Origin: Zhengitettix transpicula
Lineage: Eukaryota > Arthropoda > Insecta > Orthoptera > Tetrigidae
DNA: 64,000 nucleotides
Assembly: GCA_037074705.1 (NCBI GenBank)
Contig: CM073590.1
Coordinates: 45,110,395-45,174,394, forward strand
Reading direction: 5' to 3'
This document shows, piece after piece, positions 55,774-64,000 of the stretch (within the stretch, counting starts at the first letter, position 1; each line of letters starts with the position of its first letter). Below the pieces are notes generated by a model. The model was not told the origin of the DNA, did not search any database, and saw nothing but the letters and a program-made list of their open reading frames with translations. The position numbers were made by a program, and so were the translations under genes.

Positions 55774-58700
55774 CTGTAACACAAATATTAGAAAATTCAG
55801 TTTGTTCACTTATTTTATATATATATAATTTTCAAAAAGAATAAATTCAACTTAGAAAACATAATAATTTGCAAAATACCTTTAGTTTAACCTATTTCAA
55901 TAAATTTTAAATTATTTAAATCTGTGTAAAAGTGATTCAACATAAAGTTCATTTTAAAATTATGTAATAATTATGTAAATTATCCTAATTTGCTGAATAA
56001 ATTGTATTCTGAAGTTTCTGACAGTACACTTTCTGATAGCAACTAAAACACTTATAATGTGAAAAATACAATTACAAAAAATATGCAATTAAACTTATGA
56101 TGTGGACTTAAATATTTTATGATTGATTAATCAGAACTAAAAGTTAAAAAATCATATTCTAAATAGAAATAATAAATCTGTATCTCCTTCATTATATAGA
56201 GGGTGTGATAGAAAGAACTCCCTACCTTTAGAAAAGTATATCTAGAGAAATTCCTTCAAATTTTCTTAAAATTCTCTTCAGGAGAGAATCATTGTGTGCC
56301 AGCTGAACACAAAATATGGAGTTCTAACTACAGTGTGGCTAGTAACAATAGAATTCCCACTAGATCACTAACTTTCTATGTCCAGGGTAGGTCACAGCAA
56401 AGGAAAGGTTGTGCTAAATACTGTAAATAAATACATATAAGTAGTATAGGTACAAACACAGAACTGTATAGTCCTGTTTTGAGACATAAGCCCTCAAAAA
56501 TTTGACATTCTCCTTACTAGGTAGCATGTCACAGAATAGAGGAGTATGTTGTTGAGGAAGTAGGAACTATTTAGAGGAGGCTAAGTCCAGGACTTTGTGT
56601 GGAAGATGTTCCTAAAAAATGGAGTTCAGCCCCTGACAATTCAAAGGATAGGGCACTAAGGAGGTTGAGTTTACAAGGCTAACAAGTACATTGTGGAGGT
56701 TGAATGTCTCCAGGAAACACTTTGGCAGATAATCAGAATATATTTAGTGTGTGTGGAAGGGGGGCACAGAAGGTGAGACATGGACAGAGGGAGGAAAGGA
56801 CATTGAGAGAGATGGGGGAAACAGAAGGATACAGATAGAGAGGCAGAGAGGAGGGACACAGTCATAGAGAGGGACAAGCGAAGAAAGAGAGGGGTGAGGA
56901 GGAGAATTGGTCCGCTAAAGAGGATCCCTATTTGATTGACCAATGAATAACTAACAAAGTGACAGATACAATCTGTACATGGCATTAGCAAGCTGCATCC
57001 TTCACACTGTCATATGCCTCCCAAATTGGGGAATCCGATTGGTTAACCTGGTCTGTTAAAAAAAAATCTGCTCGTATATGTCTAGTTGATGAGTGCATAA
57101 GCAGTGGAGGTTGCCACTTGACTGGTCTGTTTAAATGACATTCATGTAACAAACTTTTGAAGAATATAAACATTATATCTTATTTGGAATGGATTTTATC
57201 TTTCTTTTTACCACACCCTGTATGTTACTCTATAAGTAAATTTGATCAATTTTGCTGGTAAATAGTTAATATGGTAAATAACTCACCTTATTAAGCCTTG
57301 AAACCATAGTTGGATGTTCAAGGAGTTCTACGTCACGTAATTTTTCATGGTTAATTGTCCCAACTAAAACATACAACATTTATAATTCAACGTTATGTTA
57401 ACACAAATTATTACATTATTATTAATAAATTGAATAAAACCCATAAATTTCTCAGAATAGGTAACAGATTGAGTGACTGTGTTGAATTGAATTAAGTAAA
57501 CCCTAGAGCAGCGCTGTCCAACCTTTTGACTACACGGGGCACCAATGAATAGTAAGAAAGGATACGTGTGTGCACTACCTCATATTACTTTTACTAGTAC
57601 TACTGCAGCTGCTACTATTACTACTAACAACAAAATAGGTACTGTGCAAATTAAGGAAGGTAATTCCTTCATTAAATATTGAAAAAAAAAATTAATGGCT
57701 AAAATTTTTATATAAAAAAAATGGGCAAATTACAATTATATATAAATATAGATGGAGCCAATAAACAAGATAACAAACCTGCCCCAGAGGTTATGTGCAA
57801 ATTTAAGAGCTGTGAAGTAAATTTGGTAATAATTATTAATTTACATTAGCTTATGTCATAGAACACAATGGAGCCTTGAAGTGATAAAAGCAGACATTAT
57901 GTACAGATTGTGTGTGTTTCAACAGTGTTTCAAGTACTGTCACAGATGAATAAGAAAGATGGCCAATTCAGAATTGGCCCTCGAAGTTTGACATTCTTCT
58001 TACTAAGTAGCATGTCACAGAGTAGAGGAGTATGTTGTTGGGGAAAGAGGCACTGAATTGGCTATCTTTCTTATTCATTATTTTCAATCAGATGTATTTT
58101 TTTTAATTTTTTACTATTATGGATGTTATTTAATATTCATTCACAAAACACTTTTTAAATTCCACAGTAACACTTTCATACATACAGATACCGCAGTCAT
58201 TTTGTGTGCCAAAAAACATTATGAGGAATATCTTGAGTCTGAAAAATTTTAGTGTTTACCAGGAAGAACACATTATTTTGAGCACACTCCCATAAAAATA
58301 TTTTTTTTAATATTTGAAAATATTAAACAAATATAGTAAACAGTATTTATAAAAGTACACATGTAAGAAAATATTTAGGTACAAAATGAAACATTGAGAC
58401 TTTGGCAAGAACAATAGTAATACACTGGTTATACATAATGACAATCACTTCCTGAAACAAAAAAAAACAACTTAATGCTTTCCTGGTGTAACTGTTGCAG
58501 AAAAAGTTCTCAGGTTTCCACCTGAGTCAAACCACACCTGGAATATGACTACAGGGCATGTGTTCATCAAAACATAGCACAATATATGTGGTTTGACCCA
58601 GGTGGAAACCCGAGAACTTTTTCTGAAAAAAAAAAATACTTATCTAGTTACTCTGTTACCATAAACATATTTATGAATTGGTCAATCATAAGAGGTTTGG

Positions 58701-60550
58701 TCATCATACCACCCAGCTGTTTGTCTGCATGACAGTATTTAAATCAAATTATTCACCATGATACAGTACTGATAGATATGAAGTAGTATTGGACATGCGT
58801 TTGGCACTCTTGTTAATCTTTCCAGATTTAATCAGTTTATGGCACTTCTGATATGGCATTATGTTGTCTCATACACAGCAATGTTCGTATTTATTCACCT
58901 GACAACTGTACACAATAATGCAACCTAGTGAGCTGTTACTGTTTTTCATGTCTCCTAAATAATCAGCATCACAATATGCTCTACTTTGGAGTTACCTTGC
59001 TGTTTCAAGAGCTCTCCCATAACAAATTCCCTTCTTCTTGATGTAGATGCCACACATCCTCAGATATTGAAAGTTCCACTTGTCTGCTTTAGAAGTTTAT
59101 GCTGAATGCAAAGTTAGGTCTAGTCTTCCTGGCTTTCAATGTGATTATAGCATGGCAGAGGAATTTTTTCCTCAGAGATTCTTCAATAGTTTCATAGGTA
59201 TTTTCATAATTTTACAGTCTTGCATATTATATTAAACAAACATTTTTGTATGTATGAACATTACATCAGATGTTTTTTAAATTTGAATTCTCAGGTAAAT
59301 GTCTGGATTTTGTATAAGTCATTACAAACTGACTCTTCATCAGTCTTTTTATTTTCATATGGTCTTTCCCAATCGTCCAGATGTATTGCTGGGAACAGTT
59401 CTCCTAGACAGTCAATAAAGATGCACTGATGTTTTCAGTTGAATCAGTCCTTGTTCCCTCAAGTAACTGGTTGATCATTAAATCCACTTAAGGAAGAACA
59501 GTCTCAGACCATAAATAGCATTTCACAGCTCAACCACTCCCTCATCAAAACCAACCATTAACTTCATATAAAAACTGCAACAATGTGTTTTACAGACATC
59601 ATATTTCCACTTCAATAACCACCTGGTTGATATGTCTTTCTTGTATGTCTTCCTTATTGGTTTTTGTCCATGTGTTGTCATTGAGTAAACTTATTTTTTC
59701 ATCTTCTCTGGGTTTTTCCCACTTCTTCCTGTTGGGTGAACTAATACATTGAGCATTCATAAGAAGAGAAAGTAAGGAAAAAAGCTATTTTGTCAAGTGA
59801 CTCGTGCAAATGTGTCTGTCTATTCTCATGCATTTTTCTGCACCTGAAGAAGGAACAAGGCTTTCAGAAATGTTGTGTGTTATTTATATTATCACTTCTT
59901 TTGTCTGAATTGGGCTATCTTTGTTAATATACAAAATTAGCTTAACAATTACAAACAGCTAAAAATAAAAGATGAAAAGCACAATGAACTTTACATGCAG
60001 ATGAGTAGTAGTGGTTTCAACATTATGATTTTATTCTTCACTAGAAAATCTAAGTTATTAATTAATTTTTCCCTTCATTATATTATAGTTTGTACATTAT
60101 TCATTTATCACATGACAGAAAACCTAATAAATTTTTATAAAACATACTGAAAAATAAAAGGTTGTCATAATGATAGATTAAGAGCAATTATTTCTTATGT
60201 GAATTGTGGCCTTTCTTTACATTTATTAACTCAAAATTTAAAATACAATTTAATGGAATAATACTTGAGCAGAATGACTGGAAATGGTTTTACATAATAA
60301 CAATTATTTGGATAATACTTTGCAAGCATCTAGTTTATAAAAATATGTTTTACTGGAAACAGATCTTCAAAACACATTTACATATACACAGCTCTGGATA
60401 AATTTTACGAAGATTATAAAAGATAGTCCACAAGAAAAAATTTAATATAAATATTAACCATGAAATCAATTGACATATTCACCTGAGTCTACTACCATGA
60501 CAGAGCTGGAAGCATCAGCACACTGACTCCAGAATCTTTTTTCCATGTTT
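55642..60550 (-). CDS. Small unidentified gene, 90-residue product (or C-terminus of a longer one), three exons
   Basis: Three exons with good acceptors and donors join in phase into a 90-codon frame ending in TGA. The protein starts MEKRFWSQCADASS, has a central helical stretch (LLEHPTMVSRLNKK) and ends in a charged, amphipathic helical segment (EVRALVREVLMQEAL). There is no signal peptide, membrane segment or zinc motif. The first exon is preceded by a strong polypyrimidine tract and ACAG, so a 5'UTR or further coding exon probably lies right of the window, beyond the copia insertion. I do not recognise the family; a small coiled-coil subunit of a larger complex is one guess. Intron 2 holds a mariner-like insert; intron 1 holds copia and repeat debris. 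Confidence 0.7.
56199..57220. mobile_element. Mariner-like DNA element in intron 2 of the small gene
   Basis: Left terminus GAGGGTGTGATAGAAAGAA and inverted right terminus CAGGGTGTGGTAAAAAGAA match at about 16 of 19 positions and are flanked by TA on both sides (56197-56198, 57221-57222). 1022 bp, no transposase frame. A purine-rich tract (many gagaga/gggg runs) fills 56735-56930. The TA target and size suggest a Tc1/mariner-type non-autonomous element. Confidence 0.6.
56490..56570 (+). repeat. Direct repeat, copy 1 (partner at 57970-58050)
   Basis: About 75 bp match (tttgacattct(c/t)cttact, agtagcatgtcacaga-like, tagaggagtatgttgttg), with the partner about 1.5 kb away. Confidence 0.7.
57287..57363 (-). 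CDS. Small gene, middle exon
   Basis: Acceptor gttttag, donor gtgagt (near-perfect). 77 bases encode GTINHEKLRDVELLEHPTMV and SRLNK. The first two bases complete a valine codon with the previous exon and the exon ends in phase 0. Confidence 0.72.
57505..57960. other. Possible hAT end followed by AT-rich DNA
   Basis: 57512 onward (cagcgctgtccaaccttttg) resembles a hAT left terminus after cctagag. No right terminus seen. Confidence 0.3.
57944..58085. repeat. Inverted repeat enclosing the second copy of the 75-bp repeat
   Basis: gaataagaaagatggccaat at the left and attggctatctttcttattc at the right form about 25-bp arms. The enclosed part repeats 56490-56570. The right arm resembles the Penelope-like tail end. 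Confidence 0.65.
58498..58626. repeat. Inverted repeat, about 38-bp arms
   Basis: cagaaaaagttctcaggttt, then ccacctgagtcaaacca, mirrored by tggtttgacccaggtgg, then aaacccgagaactttttctg. Spacer about 50 bp. Two or three mismatches. Confidence 0.75.
58780..59210 (-). mobile_element. Ty1/copia remnant, RNase H region
   Basis: Minus-strand pieces read YCDADYLGDMKNSNSSLGC, the conserved copia block around (Y/F)xDADxAGD. Neighbouring frames are broken by shifts and stops. Similar decayed sequence may extend towards 59750. Confidence 0.6.
59820..59945 (+). repeat. Penelope-like 3' tail fragment
   Basis: tctgcacctgaagaaggaac, ttcagaaatgttgtgtgtta and gaattgggctatctttgtta in tail order. Confidence 0.5.
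59946..60482. other. AT-rich intron, nothing recognised
   Basis: Intron 1 of the small gene. Confidence 0.35.
60483..60550 (-). CDS. Small gene, first visible exon
   Basis: After acceptor gatacag the exon reads AAAC then ATG at 60546, giving MEKRFWSQCADASSSVMVVD, S and one base before donor gtgaat. If an upstream coding exon exists, ATG 60546 would be internal. A stop just upstream in the unspliced frame makes ATG 60546 the simplest start for this transcript. Confidence 0.65.
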
Positions 60551-60677
60551 CTGTATCATCACAAAAACAAAAAGAAAGAAAAGTTATATAGGGAAAGAAA
60601 ACTGAACAAAACAAATCTACAGTATGTTGTATTTCAAATTATCTTACACCTACCAGACACCACACCATTTGGGCAGA

Positions 60678-60902
60678 TTTGTTAGTATTGAGATTATGTT
60701 GAGTATGAACAAACTTTTAAAATGCAAGTGTGAATAATTTTTTTCTAATGTAAATGTTGGTAACACTGTCAATTGTTTCTTTTAGTTAGTAAAAGAAATG
60801 TTGTAATAAAAAAATGTATGTTCTGCTGCTGTCATAGTTATCTGTAACTTTAGTAATATTAAATAAAAATATATTCAATACATTTGTTTTCTAATTCCAA
60901 CA
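60678..60902 (+). repeat. Left LTR of a Ty1/copia element
   Basis: 225 bp from TGTTAG to CCAACA (imperfect inverted ends with canonical TG...CA), with AATAAA-like signals inside, directly followed by the primer binding site. The right LTR lies outside the window. Confidence 0.65.
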
Positions 60903-60920
60903 TTGGCTATGGGCCCAGAT
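60903..60920 (+). promoter_or_regulatory. Primer binding site, internal tRNA-iMet fragment type
   Basis: ttggctatgggcccaga immediately after the LTR. ggttatgggcccag is the complement of the anticodon stem-loop side of initiator tRNA-Met, which Drosophila copia-like elements use as an internal primer. Confidence 0.65.
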
Positions 60921-60989
60921 GGAATGTGTTGAAAGTTTAAAAGTAAAATATTAAATAGATGTTATAAAGTGAAAATAATGGTGAGTCAT

Positions 60990-63900
60990 GCTGAAAATAA
61001 ATTGTTCTGTTTAATGGAGATAATTTTGACAATGGAAAATTTAGATTTCATTTTGCTTTGGCGCCTATGGATTTGCACGATATATTAAAAACAGAGCAAT
61101 TAAATACAAGAGATGATGATTGGAATAAGAAAAATAATAATACCTGTATGGTAATTATCAAAAGTGTAACAGATTTGTACTTGGAATATGTGAAAGAAAC
61201 AGAGGTAGCATACACAATGATTGGAGAGGATATTTAGCAAAAAAGGTACATGCTTCAAATTTTCTTTATTAAAAGAACTTATTGCATTAAAATATTAATA
61301 TGGGGCCAATTTACAAGACCATTTTCCTAAATGACAGAATATTTAGGGACCTAAAAAATTTGGGAAGCAATTTTGAAGCATCTATGCCCACAGAAAATGT
61401 AGTAATTGCTTTACAAACATTGTCTGATAGTGATCTAAATTTAGCGCTTGTCAAGAGTAGACTTCTGGAGTTTTCAGTGAATAAAAATTTGAGAAAAAAT
61501 CATTTAACTGTCAGAGATGTGCCTTCTTCATTTAATGTAGACCAAAAAGTACTGAAATGTTACAAGTGTGATAAAATGAGGCATTATGCCAGTAACTGTA
61601 GAGTAAAATGTCATGTTTGTGATAAAATGGGACGTAAAGTAAAGCAATATTTTAGAAAAAAAATTAATAAACCAAGAAAAAATAAAAATATGGCTATTTA
61701 TGTAGAAGGAAACGGTTGTGAGAAGCAGGTAGATGATCATAATGCTGAGGCATTTTGTTCAAGTGCTGTTGTACAATCAAATAAAACATGGTATGTCTAG
61801 TATTTGTATGGGTCTTTGAGGCACTGAATATAATAGGGGAAAAAGTGTGTCAATTACAATTAAAAATTTGATGTGTGTTCAAGTTTGAGGGTAAATTGAT
61901 TGTCAACTCCTATGATTGAAAAGGCTGGTTTTGAAATTGTTTGTGCTGATGGCCAAATAATTTAAAAAGTAAAAAGTGTTTATGTTGAAGATTTTAGACA
62001 AAATAATTTATATAAAATAATCTTTGAATGTAGAAACAATGAATATGCAAACTTGGCAGCCAGCAATAAAGATAAGGAACTTTGGCATCTGAATTATAAC
62101 TCATTATTGAGAATTTAAATTTAGTAAATGGTATGCGATTTGAAAATTCTGAAACAACTATATGTGATGTGTGTAAGATGTTAACAGAAGTGTTTTCCAT
62201 ATTATTCCATATCATCTAGATCAAGTAGAGTATTACAAGTATTGTGCACACAGATATATGTGGTCCTATTAGACCAATGTATTGAAGTGACAATTTGTAT
62301 TTTGTAAACTTTGTTGACGATTACTCCAAATTTGTTATGGTTTATCTTATGAAAAGTAAAGATGAGATATTTAATTGCTTGAAAGATTACAAAGCAAAGA
62401 TGTCATCTTTGTTTTGTGGTAAGAAAATTTGTAAAATAAAATGTGATAAAGTAGGAGAATATTGTTCTAAAAACTTTTCTGACATTGGTGCAAAAAAAGG
62501 TATTAAAAAAATCTATACACCTCCCAAACCTCCTCATCTTAATGGAATAGCTGGTAGTGAATCAGACCTTGATGGATATGGCTAGATCAATGATCATGCA
62601 GGCACATATGGATAAAATATTTTCAGAAGATGCAGTTTTGACAGCTGTATATATCACCAATAGAACTCCATCTTGCTTAGTAAAACATAAAACACCATAT
62701 GAATGTTTTATGATAAAAAGCCAAATGTTAATATGAAAGTTTTCAGTTGTATGCTAGAATTCCTGATTCATTGAGAATCAAATTAGGTGGTAAGGGCTTG
62801 AAATGCAGATTTGTAGGATATACAGTGTGTGGATATCAGCTGTGGAAAGACAAAGAAAATAAAGTAATATGTTCCAGAAATGTGGTATTTAATGAAAGGT
62901 GATTCTCTTTAAACAAATATGAAAATTGGAACTTTAATGATGTGAGTGACAAAGAATCTGAAGATGATGTGATGAAGGAAAAAGTAGAAGAAAACCTTAG
63001 TTTAAATAAGCAGGAAAATTCTGTAGAAAATGTTCATGAAAATAATACAGAAAAAGGAAAACCTCAACAACAAGTGAAGGTACCAGCAAAGTTTAATTAC
63101 TATGAAATGAATATAAGTTGCTTAGCATTAAATAGTGAAATTTCAGATATTCCAAAGTCATATTCAGAGGAAAGAGTAAGTACAAATTGGCAATGCTGGG
63201 AAAACACTATTGGAGACAAATTCAGTGCCTTAAAAAATAATAGGACATGGGAATTAGTTGATAAGCCAGATAAAGAAGAAATAATGAGTAATAGATATGT
63301 GTTTAGAGAAGAAGATAATGAAAGAAAAAGTATTTATAAAGCGAGGTTGGTAGCAAGAGGTTTTGAACAAAGTAGTTTTGGTGAGTTTGGACAAATTCAT
63401 GCACCAGTAGCAAGACTTTCTACATTGAGAATCTTTATATCTGTTTTTAACAACTACAATCTACTTGGAACAATTAGATGTTAAAAATGCTTTCTTACAC
63501 AGTTAACTCAAGAAGAAAATCTTTATGAAAATTCCAGAATGTTTTAGTGTCAGATGCTGATAAAAATAAAGTTTGTATGCTGAATCAAGCTATATACAGG
63601 TTAAAAGCACCAAAAGCCTGGAATGAAACATTTAATAAATTCTGATTATTGTTTGTACAGTTTTCTTCACAAAGACATAAGATGCTACCTGTTTTTGTAT
63701 GTGAATGATATTTTAATTGCATTTAATGATTTTGATTTTCTTAATTATGTGAAATTGAAACTTTGCCAGACATTCGAACTGAAAAATTGCATTAAGGATA
63801 GTTTTTATTTCTTAGGTATTAACATATATAGAGATCATAAAAGCAGAATTATAACTTTGGATCAGATATCTGTTATTAAAAATTTAGGTAGAAAATTTAA

Positions 63901-64000
63901 TGTAGAAGGCTAAAACTCCTATAGATAAGAATTTAAATTTAAACAAAGTGAGTGAAGAATGTGAAAAGACAATTCTCAAAGTACACTGTGAATTATAAAT
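60990..64000 (+). mobile_element. Ty1/copia retrotransposon body, decayed, cut by window end
   Basis: In order: a Gag start near 60.99-61.25 kb (broken); Gag C-terminus at 61300-61800 with zinc knuckle CYKCDKMRHYASNC; the pre-integrase zinc region near 62.06-62.2 kb (LWHLNYNSLL ... CDVCK) and HTDICGPI; integrase core at 62295-62585 (NFVDDYSKFVMVYLMKSK, then a DKVGEY block where DNGGEY is expected); RT from 62942 (NRTWELVDKP, YKARLVARGFEQ, then LDVKNAFLH and AIYRLKAPKAWN in shifted frames); RT palm at 63623-63913 with YVND in place of the catalytic YVDD. Protease is not recognisable. Frameshifts and the lost Asp make it inactive. It lies in or upstream of the first intron of the small gene. 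Confidence 0.88.

Noticed and set aside
57512..57540. hAT terminus before AT-rich DNA
   Set aside because: Single end without a partner. Kept only as a remark in the interval entry.

Overview
This is AT-rich, repeat-dense DNA from an animal, almost certainly an insect. It has spliced genes with GT-AG introns, a microsomal cytochrome P450 of insect type, and a wide mix of eukaryotic mobile elements: Penelope-like, CR1/L2-like, R1-like, jockey-like and RTE-like LINEs, tRNA-derived SINEs, BEL/Pao and Ty1/copia elements, hAT, PIF/Harbinger and mariner-like DNA transposons. The very long introns and this mix suggest a large-genome insect such as a cockroach, termite or relative. That placement is inference.

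Two genes can be supported. The first is a CYP2-clan P450 on the minus strand. Five exons (41374-41284, 17668-17414, 6036-5627, 4912-4792, 3743-3563) join in frame into 352 intact residues, from the membrane anchor to just past the I-helix. The K-helix and haem-binding exons must lie left of the window. Introns 1 and 2 are about 23.6 kb and 11.4 kb, so everything from 3.7 to 41.3 kb except the exons is P450 intron filled with mobile elements. The second is a small minus-strand gene (exons 60550-60483, 57363-57287, 55773-55642, poly(A) signal near 55590). It encodes a 90-residue helical product, or the C-terminus of a longer one, that I do not recognise. A weaker plus-strand candidate ends at 54152, convergent with it.

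Layout: 0.9-6.6 kb, P450 exons 3-5 with a poly(A) retroposon (family A) and older copies of it. 7.4-11.8 kb, an unidentified coding-like stretch, an R1-like LINE fragment, an inverted repeat and a long minus-strand LINE. 12.5-14.6 kb, SINEs and a head-to-head pair of family A. 17.4 kb, P450 exon 2. 20-23.4 kb, a degenerate repeat array split by a 1.7 kb near-palindromic foldback element. 23.7-25.4 kb, a hAT element with 8-bp target duplication. 28-36.6 kb, tandem repeats, inverted Penelope fragments, two jockey-like LINE ends, hAT, BEL/Pao and RTE remnants and a MITE. 41.3 kb, P450 exon 1. 42.2-51.8 kb, four units of an unusual repeat (family L) in two inverted pairs around a deleted Harbinger element. 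53.7-60.6 kb, comparatively unique DNA with the small gene and a mariner-like insert. 60.7 kb to the end, a decayed copia element cut by the window edge.

The most unusual structure is family L. It is bounded by TGTAAT...ATTACA, abuts (TA)n tracts, and carries one to five tandem copies of a motif resembling a tRNA-Lys primer binding site. The second is the foldback element, whose arms pair over about 680 bp. All identifications come from reading the sequence and remembered family features; no search was run.
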